Below are positions 1 through 7,621 of a DNA stretch of 64,000 bases, one piece after another (positions within the stretch are counted from its first letter, which is position 1; each line of letters begins with the position of its first letter). Position numbers and translations under genes: made by a program. Source of the DNA: Arthrobacter sp. zg-Y769 (GTDB lineage: Bacteria; Actinomycetota; Actinomycetes; Actinomycetales; Micrococcaceae); assembly GCF_020907405.1 (NCBI RefSeq), contig NZ_JAJJOE010000008.1:124001-188000 (forward strand), given 5' to 3'. The notes under the pieces were generated by a model, which was not told the DNA's origin, did not search any database, and was given only the letters and a program-made list of their open reading frames with translations.

Positions 1-108
1 GCGTTTGCGGGAAAGGCTGCCGCGCATAAGGCTCTTGCGGGTATGGATAAGGCTGCTGCTGCGGCACAAACGCCCCCTGCTCCGGTCTGTCCCCTTGTTC
101 CGCCATGA
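1..108 (+). CDS. Possible 3' end of a gene entering from the left edge (partial)
   Basis: An open frame runs from base 1 to a TGA at 106-108 and encodes an Ala/Lys-rich tail ending in PVCPLVPP. It could be the C-terminus of a gene that starts before the window. Against this, its third codon positions are much poorer in G and C than those of the neighbouring genes, so it may be non-coding. I recognise no family. Confidence 0.25.
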   Translation, partial: AFAGKAAAHKALAGMDKAAAAAQTPPAPVCPLVPP

Positions 109-218
109 TCTCCCCCTGATCGCCATCAAAAACCGTTCTCCGGCCCTACCCTAGAGTGGCCGCCCGCCGGTCCGCACCCGGACACGCCCGGAAGCAAAGC
201 GAACCCTCGCGGAGGACC

Positions 219-278
219 ATGACCCGGCCCTTCCGGCACGCAAAAGCGGGCCCCCACCGAAGTGGAGGCCCGCTTTAG
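219..278 (+). CDS. Possible 19-residue small ORF running into a terminator
   Basis: A GCGGAGG ribosome binding site lies just upstream of an ATG at 219. The frame codes for 19 residues (MTRPFRHAKAGPHRSGGPL) and stops at 276-278 inside the hairpin at 243-276. A TAGAGT -10-like hexamer lies at 152-157. The terminator-overlapping C-terminus may simply be accidental reading of the stem. No family is recognised; it may be a short non-coding transcript instead. Confidence 0.2.
   Translation: MTRPFRHAKAGPHRSGGPL
243..276. terminator. Bidirectional intrinsic terminator downstream of rpsA
   Basis: Two 15-base arms (243-257 and 262-276) pair with one mismatch around a CGAA tetraloop. The stem is GC-rich with an A/T run at both ends, so it can stop rpsA transcripts from the right and any rightward transcript from the left. 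Confidence 0.85.
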
Positions 279-322
279 TCAGTTACGCGGTCCGGCTTAC
301 CGAACAGCGGAACCAGTGGGAA

Positions 323-1795
323 TTAGTTTCCCGTGAGCTTCTCGCGCAGTGCAGCCAGGGCTTCGTCGGAAGCCAGCGTGCCGGCACCCGTCTCGGCAAC
401 GGCCGGCTCGGAGGAGTAGCTGGTGGTGCCGGAATCGGTGGATTCCGAAGCAGCAGCAATGTCCTCGGAGTTGTGCTGGGCGACCTGCTTCTTGTGGGCT
501 TCCCAACGGGCCTGGGCGTCAGCGTACTGCTGCTCCCAAGCTGCGCGCTGGGTCTCGTAGCCTTCGAGCCATTCGTTCGACTCGGGGTCGAAGCCCTCCG
601 GGTACTTGTAGTTGCCGGCTTCGTCGTACTCTGCGGCCATGCCGTACAGAGCCGGATCGAACTCGGTGCCCTCGGGATCGACGCCCTCGTTGGCCTGCTT
701 GAGGGACAGCGAGATCCGGCGACGCTCGAGGTCGATGTCGATGACCTTGACGAACAGTTCGTCACCAACGGAGACAACCTGCTCGGCGAGCTCCACGTGG
801 CGGACAGCCAGTTCGGAGATGTGGACCAGGCCTTCGATGCCGTCTTCGACGCGAACGAACGCACCGAACGGAACCAGCTTGGTGACCTTACCCGGAACAA
901 CCTGGCCGAGGGCGTGGGTGCGGGCGAAGGTCTGCCACGGATCTTCCTGCGTAGCCTTCAGCGACAGGGAGACACGCTCGCGGTCAAGGTCAACTTCCAG
1001 AACCTCAACGGTGACTTCCTGGCCAACTTCAACGACCTCGGAGGGGTGGTCGATGTGCTTCCAGGACAGCTCGGAAACGTGGACGAGACCGTCTACGCCG
1101 CCAAGGTCCACGAAGGCACCGAAGTTGACGATGGAGGAAACAACGCCCGGACGAACCTGGCCCTTTTCCAGCTTGTTGAGGAACGTGGAACGAACCTCGG
1201 ACTGGGTCTGCTCGAGCCAGGCACGGCGGGACAGAACAACGTTGTTGCGGTTCTTGTCCAGCTCGATGATCTTGGCTTCGATCTGCTGACCGATGTACGG
1301 AGCCAGGTCGCGGACGCGACGCATCTCCACGAGGGATGCCGGCAGGAAGCCGCGCAGCCCGATGTCGAGGATAAGACCACCCTTGACAACCTCGATGACG
1401 GTACCGGTAACGACGCCGTCTTCTTCCTTGACCTTCTCGATGTCGCCCCAGGCACGCTCGTACTGAGCACGCTTCTTGGAGAGGATCAGACGGCCTTCTT
1501 TGTCTTCCTTGGTGAGCACCAGGGCTTCGACCTGATCGCCGACGGAGACAACGTCTCCGGGATCAACGTCGTGCTTGATGGAGAGCTCGCGGGAAGGGAT
1601 GACACCCTCGGTCTTGTAACCGATGTCGAGCAGGACCTCGTCGCGGTCAACCTTGACAACGGTACCTTCGACGAGATCGCCGTCGTTGAAGTACTTGATC
1701 GTTGCGTCAATCGCGGCGAGGAAGTCCTCGGCAGTACCGATGTCGTTGATGGCGACCTGCGGGGTACCGGACTTCTCGTTGGTGGTGATGGTCAT
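323..1795 (-). CDS. rpsA: 30S ribosomal protein S1
   Basis: RNA-binding protein of the small ribosomal subunit that helps bind and unfold mRNA during initiation. The 490 residues contain four S1/OB-fold repeats, at about 36-107, 122-190, 206-277 and 292-363. Each has the typical pattern seen in stretches such as GYKTEGVIP, GLRGFLP, NFGAFVDLG and PFGAFVRVE. Four repeats rather than the six of E. coli is the normal actinobacterial form. The C-terminus (about 370-490) is an acidic, low-complexity tail rich in Glu, Ala and Ser. The ATG at 1795 has GGAG ten bases upstream. It is transcribed alone, with a strong terminator just after the stop. Confidence 0.97.
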   Translation of the reverse strand: MTITTNEKSGTPQVAINDIGTAEDFLAAIDATIKYFNDGDLVEGTVVKVDRDEVLLDIGYKTEGVIPSRELSIKHDVDPGDVVSVGDQVEALVLTKEDKEGRLILSKKRAQYERAWGDIEKVKEEDGVVTGTVIEVVKGGLILDIGLRGFLPASLVEMRRVRDLAPYIGQQIEAKIIELDKNRNNVVLSRRAWLEQTQSEVRSTFLNKLEKGQVRPGVVSSIVNFGAFVDLGGVDGLVHVSELSWKHIDHPSEVVEVGQEVTVEVLEVDLDRERVSLSLKATQEDPWQTFARTHALGQVVPGKVTKLVPFGAFVRVEDGIEGLVHISELAVRHVELAEQVVSVGDELFVKVIDIDLERRRISLSLKQANEGVDPEGTEFDPALYGMAAEYDEAGNYKYPEGFDPESNEWLEGYETQRAAWEQQYADAQARWEAHKKQVAQHNSEDIAAASESTDSGTTSYSSEPAVAETGAGTLASDEALAALREKLTGN

Positions 1796-1952
1796 GTAGT
1801 TGGGACTCCGATGTGGAAGTTGTTTTGTATTCCGGACTGGTTTCCACTAACCGGCGGGGTTACCCGCAGGCAAGATACTTGCCCAAGTGAATGACGAAGG
1901 CACGTAGATGCCTGCGACGAACAGCTTGTTTGCCCGGAGATGGACAGGATTG

Positions 1953-1972
1953 GTAATAACTCGCGCTATTAC
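1953..1972. promoter_or_regulatory. AT-rich inverted repeat in the rpsA upstream region
   Basis: GTAATA and TATTAC form a perfect 6-bp inverted repeat with an 8-base GC-rich spacer, about 160 bases upstream of the rpsA start in an otherwise gene-free 267-base interval. It could be an operator or overlap a promoter for rpsA. There is no direct evidence for a specific regulator. Confidence 0.3.
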
Positions 1973-2014
1973 GCGCCCGATCAGTCTAGCCGGACGCGCC
2001 AACGCAGGTCAAAG

Positions 2015-2049
2015 GGGCGGGTACGCCTCCGGCAAAAAAATACCCGCCC
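2015..2049 (-). terminator. Probable terminator of the Eis-like acetyltransferase gene
   Basis: Nine-base perfect arms (2015-2023 and 2041-2049) enclose a 17-base loop that holds its own small GCC/GGC stem and an A7 run. Read on the minus strand, the stem is followed by a short T run. It lies 13 bases past the stop at 2063. Confidence 0.5.
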
Positions 2050-2062
2050 GCCACGCAGGTGG

Positions 2063-3394
2063 TTAGAAATGCGTACTGCAGTAGGGCGCCGGACCGGCAG
2101 TAAAGAGTGCGTCGAGGACAGCCAGGGCACTTTCGTCAGCCCGCACTCCCCCGGCGGCCGCCAGCGTCCGTGCGCTCACGGCACCCAGGTAGAGGGAACC
2201 AAGACCTTCCGCAGTGATTTCCGCCCGCGGCGTGTCCGCGTGTTCACCGGCCGCGGCCGGACGGGCGGTTGCGGCGCCGCTGCGTACCTCCAGCAGGAAC
2301 GTTCCCGCCGCCAGTCCCATCGGATCCTCGACCTCGAGTACCACGGAGCCGTCACCGAAGTACCCTCTGGCAGCAAGTGCTGCCGCGGTATCCAGGATCC
2401 GCAGCCACAGGACGTCTTCGACGTGCCGGACCTTGTAGCGGCGCCGATCGGTAAGCATCCACGGCAGCGGATCCTCCACCGGGGCCTCGGAAAAGGTCAG
2501 CCGGTCCACCAGGTCGATGGACCCGAGGTAGCGCCACAGTTCCCGGTACGCTTCATCGCCGGCAGCCACCAGATCGATGACCTTCATAGTGTGCGGCTGG
2601 TTCCGCCAGCCCAGCGACTTATAGGCCGCATAGCCGTCCGGAACGCCGTCCGCGTTGTACCGGAGAACGCTGCGCACGGCCGGGTCCGGTTCCGTACTTT
2701 CCCCGCTCCAGGTCCCGGCAGCACGCATGGCATAGGCATGCTGCCGGCCGAGTGCCCCGAACGTGCGCTCCAGGTGTGCCCGGAAGATTTCGGGTACCAG
2801 CCCGCGGAGCTTGTCGGCGTCCGCCACCGCAATGCTTCCGCGGGGCGGCGCCGTGAACTCCAGTCCGCCCCGGGTGTCCAGCTCGACGGCGGCGGTGGAG
2901 GTGGCGGCTCCGAACCCGAACCGCCCGTAAATGGTTGCCTCTGACGCCGTGAGCGCGGCCAGCGCCAGGCCGGCGTCCCTGGCCCGGGCGAGGTCCGCGG
3001 TAATCATCCGCCGCAGGATGCCCCGGCGCCGGTGCGTGGTCCGGACGGTGACCGCAGTAACCAGGTGCGCGGGCAGCAGTTCGCTCCCGCCTACGTTGAG
3101 GTCATTGACCATGGTCCCGTAGGTGGCAACAGGCACGGCCGGATCCCAGGCGTACTCCGGCAGGTCGCCGTCGTACACCGCGGTCAGGATGCGCCCGTCC
3201 CGCAGGTAGCCCTCCACCTGGGCCGGCAGCCGCTCTTCCTTGGTGCGGTCCTCGTGGAAGCCAAGGTTGACGGCATCGAACCATCTGGCCGTGAGGTCGT
3301 CGGCCTTCGCCGGGTCCGCGGCGTCGTACCCGGCAGGGAAGGACTCAAACCGGAGCCCGTCGGTGGTGCTGCCGCTGCCCTGGTCCGTACCCAT
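2063..3394 (-). CDS. Eis-like GNAT family N-acetyltransferase
   Basis: Acetyl-CoA-dependent acetyltransferase of the Eis (enhanced intracellular survival) type, a family that acetylates amines of aminoglycosides, peptides or proteins. The 443 residues are the usual three-domain length: GNAT fold at about 15-170 with the acetyl-CoA loop VTAVTVRTTHRRRGILRRM, a second GNAT-like domain, and a C-terminal SCP2-like domain from about 330. The conserved tyrosine block appears as ATIYGRFGFG. The protein ends in PYCSTHF, matching the family feature that the C-terminal Phe carboxylate acts as general base. The ATG at 3394 follows a G-rich Shine-Dalgarno. The native substrate cannot be told from sequence. 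Confidence 0.88.
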   Translation of the reverse strand: MGTDQGSGSTTDGLRFESFPAGYDAADPAKADDLTARWFDAVNLGFHEDRTKEERLPAQVEGYLRDGRILTAVYDGDLPEYAWDPAVPVATYGTMVNDLNVGGSELLPAHLVTAVTVRTTHRRRGILRRMITADLARARDAGLALAALTASEATIYGRFGFGAATSTAAVELDTRGGLEFTAPPRGSIAVADADKLRGLVPEIFRAHLERTFGALGRQHAYAMRAAGTWSGESTEPDPAVRSVLRYNADGVPDGYAAYKSLGWRNQPHTMKVIDLVAAGDEAYRELWRYLGSIDLVDRLTFSEAPVEDPLPWMLTDRRRYKVRHVEDVLWLRILDTAAALAARGYFGDGSVVLEVEDPMGLAAGTFLLEVRSGAATARPAAAGEHADTPRAEITAEGLGSLYLGAVSARTLAAAGGVRADESALAVLDALFTAGPAPYCSTHF

Positions 3395-3430
3395 GGTTCC
3401 CCCTGTGGCTATGCTGCGGGTCCCTCCCGC

Positions 3431-6262
3431 CTAGTGCCCTGCCTCGTGCCAGCTGATGCCCTCGCCCACGGAGACGTCCAGCGGAACGGAAAGATCCGCG
3501 GCCGAGCCCATCTGTGCCCGCACCAGCTTTTCCACCGCATCCCGCTCCCCGGCGGCGATTTCCAGCACCAGTTCATCGTGGACCTGCAGCAGCATACGGG
3601 ACTTCAGGCCCTGTGCCTTCAGTTCCGCGTCAACGCCGAGCATAGCTTTCTTGATGATGTCCGCCGCGGAGCCCTGGATGGGCGCGTTGAGTGCGGCACG
3701 TTCCGCCATTTCGCGCAGCTGCCGGTTGTCGCTGGACAGATCCGGCAGGTAGCGGCGGCGGCCCTCGATGGTGGAGGTGAAACCGTCCTTGCGTGCCTGC
3801 TCGACGACGCCGCGCAGGTAGTCTCGCACGGCACCGAAACGCTCAAAGTAGTCGCGGATCAGGGTGCGGGCTTCGTCCACCGGGATGGCCAGCTGCTTGG
3901 ACAGGCCGAACGAACTCAGGCCGTAGACCAGGCCGTAGGACATGGCCTTGACCTTGGAACGCATGGCGCTGGTGACTTCTTCGGGAGCCACATTGAACAC
4001 GTGCGATCCGACAAAGCGGTGCAGGTCCTCGCCCGCCTTGAAGGCGGAGATCAACCCTTCGTCACCGGAGAGGTGGGCCATGATCCGCATTTCGATCTGC
4101 GAGTAGTCCGCGGTGAGCAGCGAATCGTAGCCCTCACCGACCACGAACACTTCGCGGATGCGCCGGCCCTCTTCGGAGCGGATCGGGATGTTCTGCAGGT
4201 TCGGGTTGACGGAGGACAGCCGTCCGGTGGCGGCCACCGTCTGGGCGTACGTGGTGTGGATGCGGCCGTCGTCGGCCACGGACTTCCGCAGCCCCTCAAC
4301 GGTGGAACGCAGCTTGGACGCGTCGCGGAAGGCGAGGAGCTGTTCCAGGAACGGATGCCCGGTCTTGACGATCAGGTCCGTCAGCGCATCGGCGTCGGTG
4401 GAGTACCCCGTCTTGATCTTCTTCGTCTTCGGCAGGCCGAGTTCGTCGAAGAGGACGGCCTGCAGCTGCTTCGGGGACCCGAGGTTGATCTCCTTGCCGA
4501 TGATCCGGAACGCTTCCTCGCTTGCGCGGGTGATGGTGGCGCTGAAATCGTCCAGCAGCCGGTCCAGCTTCTCGGAGGACACCGCAATACCGGCGAGCTC
4601 CATTTCCGCGAGGACCTCGGACAGCGGAAGTTCCAGTCCGCCGAGCAGCTGGTTGGCGCCGCGCTCCACGAGCTGGCCGGCAAAGTGCTCGCTCAGCCGC
4701 AGGGCGGCAAACGCCTTGGACACGGCGGGTGTTGCCGCGTCTTCGTCCCCGAGGGACAGTTCAAGCTGGTTGGTGGCGGCCGCCGCGGGAACAATGTTCA
4801 TCTTCAGGTGGTACTGCGCCAGGTCCGCCAGCTCGTAGCTGCGGCGGTCCGGCTGGATCAGGTAGCCGGAGATGGCCGTGTCATCGACCTCGCCGGCCAG
4901 GTGCAGGCCGCGGGCAGCCAGTGCCTTGTAGGCCTCCTTGAAATCGTGCACCACCTTGGGTGCATCCCGATCCGCCAGCCAGGCCGCCAGTACCTGCTCG
5001 GCGGCGGCGTCGAGCTCGGTCAGGGGAACGTACGCGGCCGATGCGTCCGTCACCAGGGCAATGCCGACGACGTCGCGCGCCCCGGCGGCACCCTCCGTCA
5101 CCAGCTGCACGGCGGTGCGGGCCTGGTTGGCGGCACGGAACCAGCCGTCCAGCTCCGCGGCATCGGTGATGATGCTGTGTTCAGGGGCGGCCACTTCGGC
5201 GTGCGCGGCGGCCTCGCCTTCATCTTCCCCGTAGACGTCGAAGAGCCGTTTGCGCAGCGCGTTGAACTGCAGGGCGTCAAAGAGTTCCTCGATGGCTTCC
5301 CGGTCCGGCCGCCGGGCCGCCATGGCCTCCAGGTCCACGGGCAGGTCCAGGTCCCGCAGCAGCCGGTTCAGGCGCCGGTTCCGTTTGACGTCCTCGATGT
5401 TCTCGCGCAGGGAGTCGCCCACCTTGCCCTTGATGGAGTCCAGGTTCTCGAGGATGCCTTCGAGCCCGCCGTAGAGCTTGATCCACTTCGCAGCGGTCTT
5501 GGGCCCAACGCCCGGGACGCCGGGCAGGTTGTCGGCGCTCTCGCCCACGAGGGCGGCGAGGTCGGAGTATTTGTCCGGGGGGACCAGGTATTTGGCTTCC
5601 ACAGCTGCGGCGTCCATGCGCGGCAGGTCCGAAACACCCTTCTTGGGGTAGAACACGGTGACGTGGTCATCCACCAGCTGGAAGGCGTCCCGGTCGCCCG
5701 AGACCACCATGACGTCCCAGTTCAGGGCGGACGCCTTTTCCGCCAGCGTCGCCAGGATGTCGTCCGCTTCATAGCCGTCCATGGACAGGGTGGGAATGCG
5801 CATGGCTTCCATGACCTTGATGATCAGGTCAATCTGCCCGTGGAACTCCTCGGGCGTCTTATTTCGGCCGCCCTTGTACTCGGTGTATTCCTCGGATCGG
5901 AACGTAGGCGTGTCCAGGTCAAACGCGACGGCAACGTGAGTGGGTTTCTCCTCCTTGATCAGGTTGATCAGCATGGAGGTGAAACCGTAGACGGCGTTGG
6001 TGTGCTGGCCGGTGTCCGTGGAGAAGTTCTCGGCGGGGAGCGCATAGAAGGCCCGGAACGCCATGGAGTGCCCGTCAATCACCAGCAGCCGGTTGTGGCC
6101 CCCGGCATTCACGGCTCCCAGGGAAGCGGCCGCTGCAGGCGGGGTGCTTTGGTTTTCGCCGGCAGGAGTGCCGTTCCCGGTGCTGCTGCCTGCGCCGTCT
6201 TCCGTGTCGCTCGTAATGTTGGTGCTAAGGGGGGTTGCGGCCAGTTTGGTAGATTCACTCAC
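3431..6262 (-). CDS. polA: DNA polymerase I
   Basis: Repair and Okazaki-fragment-processing polymerase, about 943 residues. The N-terminal 5'-nuclease domain starts near residue 57 (LLVIDGHSMAFRAFYALP). The central 3'-5' exonuclease domain lacks the DxE metal motif and is probably inactive, as in other actinobacteria. The polymerase domain has motif A DYSQIEMR, motif B KAMSYGLVYG and motif C VHDELVLE. The O-helix position is Tyr instead of the E. coli Phe762, as in mycobacterial Pol I, a change that lowers discrimination against dideoxynucleotides. I chose the GTG at 6262; an ATG at 6283 is possible. The frame stays open to 6658, but that part overlaps the divergent thioesterase. The first 55 residues are low-complexity. 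Confidence 0.95.
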   Translation of the reverse strand: MSESTKLAATPLSTNITSDTEDGAGSSTGNGTPAGENQSTPPAAAASLGAVNAGGHNRLLVIDGHSMAFRAFYALPAENFSTDTGQHTNAVYGFTSMLINLIKEEKPTHVAVAFDLDTPTFRSEEYTEYKGGRNKTPEEFHGQIDLIIKVMEAMRIPTLSMDGYEADDILATLAEKASALNWDVMVVSGDRDAFQLVDDHVTVFYPKKGVSDLPRMDAAAVEAKYLVPPDKYSDLAALVGESADNLPGVPGVGPKTAAKWIKLYGGLEGILENLDSIKGKVGDSLRENIEDVKRNRRLNRLLRDLDLPVDLEAMAARRPDREAIEELFDALQFNALRKRLFDVYGEDEGEAAAHAEVAAPEHSIITDAAELDGWFRAANQARTAVQLVTEGAAGARDVVGIALVTDASAAYVPLTELDAAAEQVLAAWLADRDAPKVVHDFKEAYKALAARGLHLAGEVDDTAISGYLIQPDRRSYELADLAQYHLKMNIVPAAAATNQLELSLGDEDAATPAVSKAFAALRLSEHFAGQLVERGANQLLGGLELPLSEVLAEMELAGIAVSSEKLDRLLDDFSATITRASEEAFRIIGKEINLGSPKQLQAVLFDELGLPKTKKIKTGYSTDADALTDLIVKTGHPFLEQLLAFRDASKLRSTVEGLRKSVADDGRIHTTYAQTVAATGRLSSVNPNLQNIPIRSEEGRRIREVFVVGEGYDSLLTADYSQIEMRIMAHLSGDEGLISAFKAGEDLHRFVGSHVFNVAPEEVTSAMRSKVKAMSYGLVYGLSSFGLSKQLAIPVDEARTLIRDYFERFGAVRDYLRGVVEQARKDGFTSTIEGRRRYLPDLSSDNRQLREMAERAALNAPIQGSAADIIKKAMLGVDAELKAQGLKSRMLLQVHDELVLEIAAGERDAVEKLVRAQMGSAADLSVPLDVSVGEGISWHEAGH

Positions 6263-6281
6263 AAGTGCAAGCCTAGTGGCC

Positions 6282-6770
6282 ATGAGCGAGATTTTCACGC
6301 CGGGCACAGCCGGCCACGGGGCCGATACCAACCCCCACAAGCAGGAACTGATCGACGCCGGCGTTCCGGAGGAGATGCATGACTGGCTGTCCGCCCACGG
6401 CGTCGGCCGGCTGGTGGTAAAGATGGGCATCCGTTTCCTGGAGATGTCCCCCGAGCGGCTGGTTGCCACTATGCCGGTGGAGGGCAACGAACAGGTGGCA
6501 GGCATCCTGCACGGCGGCGCGCATCTGGTCCTCGCCGAAACCCTGGGTTCCTTTGGAGCCGGAATACATGCCGGACCCGGGCGGCATGCGGTCGGGATTG
6601 AAATCGGCGCCACGCACCACCGGTCCGCATCCTCCGGGCTGGTCACCGGCACGGCCACCGCCCTTCACCTGGGCAATACGCTGGCGACCCACGAAGTGGT
6701 TATGACCGACGAGGATGGCCGCAGGCTGTCCACGGCCCGCATTACGAACATGATCCGCGAGTCCCGCTAG
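6282..6770 (+). CDS. Hotdog-fold PaaI-type acyl-CoA thioesterase
   Basis: Probable hydrolase of acyl- or aryl-CoA thioesters. The 162-residue protein shows the PaaI/YbgC-like signature: LVATMPVEGNEQVAGILHGGAHLVLAETLGS, with the HGG loop and the downstream Glu expected for this fold, followed by VGIEIGATHHRSA. Related actinobacterial proteins are candidate menaquinone-pathway DHNA-CoA thioesterases (MenI), but no men gene is nearby to support that. The ATG at 6282 is used because the longer open frame back to 6063 lies antisense to polA. Its start is only 19 bases from the polA GTG, so at least one of the two transcripts is probably leaderless. Confidence 0.88.
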   Translation: MSEIFTPGTAGHGADTNPHKQELIDAGVPEEMHDWLSAHGVGRLVVKMGIRFLEMSPERLVATMPVEGNEQVAGILHGGAHLVLAETLGSFGAGIHAGPGRHAVGIEIGATHHRSASSGLVTGTATALHLGNTLATHEVVMTDEDGRRLSTARITNMIRESR

Positions 6771-6798
6771 CTGGCACCGTTGGGGGTCGGCCCGAAAT

Positions 6799-6867
6799 CT
6801 CCACCTTCCGTACAGCTGATGCGCCCTAACGGTCCGGCAGGCAGCATTAGCTGTCCGGAAGGCGGAG
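6799..6867. repeat. Long imperfect inverted repeat (possible bidirectional terminator)
   Basis: Arms of 24 bases at 6799-6822 and 6844-6867 pair with only three mismatches around a 21-base loop. It lies between the convergent thioesterase and RibD-like genes, where a transcription stop is expected, but there is no flanking T run. Confidence 0.65.
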
Positions 6868-6915
6868 GGCAGGCGGCATTAGCTGTCCGGAAGGCGCAGG
6901 GCCGGCAGCATTGCC
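6844..6915. repeat. 32-bp tandem repeat overlapping the hairpin
   Basis: A unit beginning GCATTAGCTGTCCGGAAGGC starts at 6844 and recurs at 6876 (period 32), and its first bases recur again at 6908. The first unit is also the right arm of the inverted repeat at 6799-6867, so the left arm can pair with either copy. Confidence 0.7.
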
Positions 6916-7451
6916 TAGCGCTCCCGCCCGGCGCGGATCCCGTAACACAGCCGTACGCTGCCGTCAGCGGACGGCAGGGAGCTGAGCAGCACCGCCGAGC
7001 GTGCAGCCGCAGGGGGCAGGAGCGAACGGCCCTGCCCCAGCAGGACCGGATGCACCACCAGGCGCAGTTCGTCCAGCAACCCGTGGTGCAGGTACTGGCC
7101 GGCCAGGCCGGCACCGCGCAGCCAGACGTCCCCGCCGTTGGCCGAGTCCGAGATGTCCGCCGCGAATTCATCCACCGGACCCCGGACAAACATGATGTCC
7201 GCGCCGGGGATGCCGGGAAATTCGTGGTGGGTGTAAACCCAGACCGGGCCGGGCGGACAGTCCCACACGGGGGAACCGGTCTCTTCCACCTGCCGCTGCA
7301 GCCGGCCGTAAGTACCTGCTCCCATAACGACGGCGCCGGCGTTGGCCGGTGATTCGGCCACCCGGAACCCGCGGTTTTCCTCCGGGCCGGTGACGTCGTC
7401 AGCGGTGAAGCCGTCCAGGGAAACCGAGGCGTAATACACAGTCCGGACCAT
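6915..7451 (-). CDS. Dihydrofolate reductase family (RibD C-terminal-like) protein
   Basis: NADPH-dependent reductase fold of the RibD C-terminal/DHFR family. The 178 residues begin VYYASVSLDGFTADDVTG, the conserved first strand and substrate loop. They continue with AVVMGAGTYGRL, VYTHHEFPG, DVWLRGAGLAGQYLHHGLLDELRLVVHPVLLGQGRSL, which contains the cofactor-binding Gly-rich turn and the family C-terminal HPVLLG motif. Actinobacteria carry many paralogues with unknown substrates, and there is no riboflavin gene nearby. It diverges from the flavin reductase to its right. The ATG at 7451 gives the standard length. Confidence 0.85.
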   Translation of the reverse strand: MVRTVYYASVSLDGFTADDVTGPEENRGFRVAESPANAGAVVMGAGTYGRLQRQVEETGSPVWDCPPGPVWVYTHHEFPGIPGADIMFVRGPVDEFAADISDSANGGDVWLRGAGLAGQYLHHGLLDELRLVVHPVLLGQGRSLLPPAAARSAVLLSSLPSADGSVRLCYGIRAGRER

Positions 7452-7621
7452 GCCGCCATGCTAGCCATCCGGCGGCCGGACAGATATGGGCTGCACCACA
7501 GAACACGCCCCGGGCGGAATAGGTTCAGCAGGGTCCCGGTTGCCGCCTGTGGAACATGACTGCCGTTCCCGGGCCTGCCTCAGCGGTCCCGGCGGCGGCA
7601 AACTATAGGAAGAGTTATTTA

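Noticed and set aside
473-1894. 473-residue plus-strand frame over rpsA
   Set aside because: Antisense to four S1 repeats; its Asp/Val/Leu-rich composition is the reverse-strand image of S1 codons.
3032-6382. 1116-residue plus-strand open frame
   Set aside because: It lies antisense to polA across all of its conserved motifs. Long open antisense frames are expected at high GC, and its sequence is low-complexity with His/Gly/Arg repeats and no recognisable domain.
6263-6658. Upstream extension of polA to 6658
   Set aside because: The extra residues are Pro/Ser/Cys-rich and antisense to the thioesterase coding region. A GTG at 6262 gives a normal Pol I with a short extension.
6844-6915. CRISPR-like repeat
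   Set aside because: The units are directly adjacent with period 32 and no unique spacers; there are only two full copies and no cas genes.
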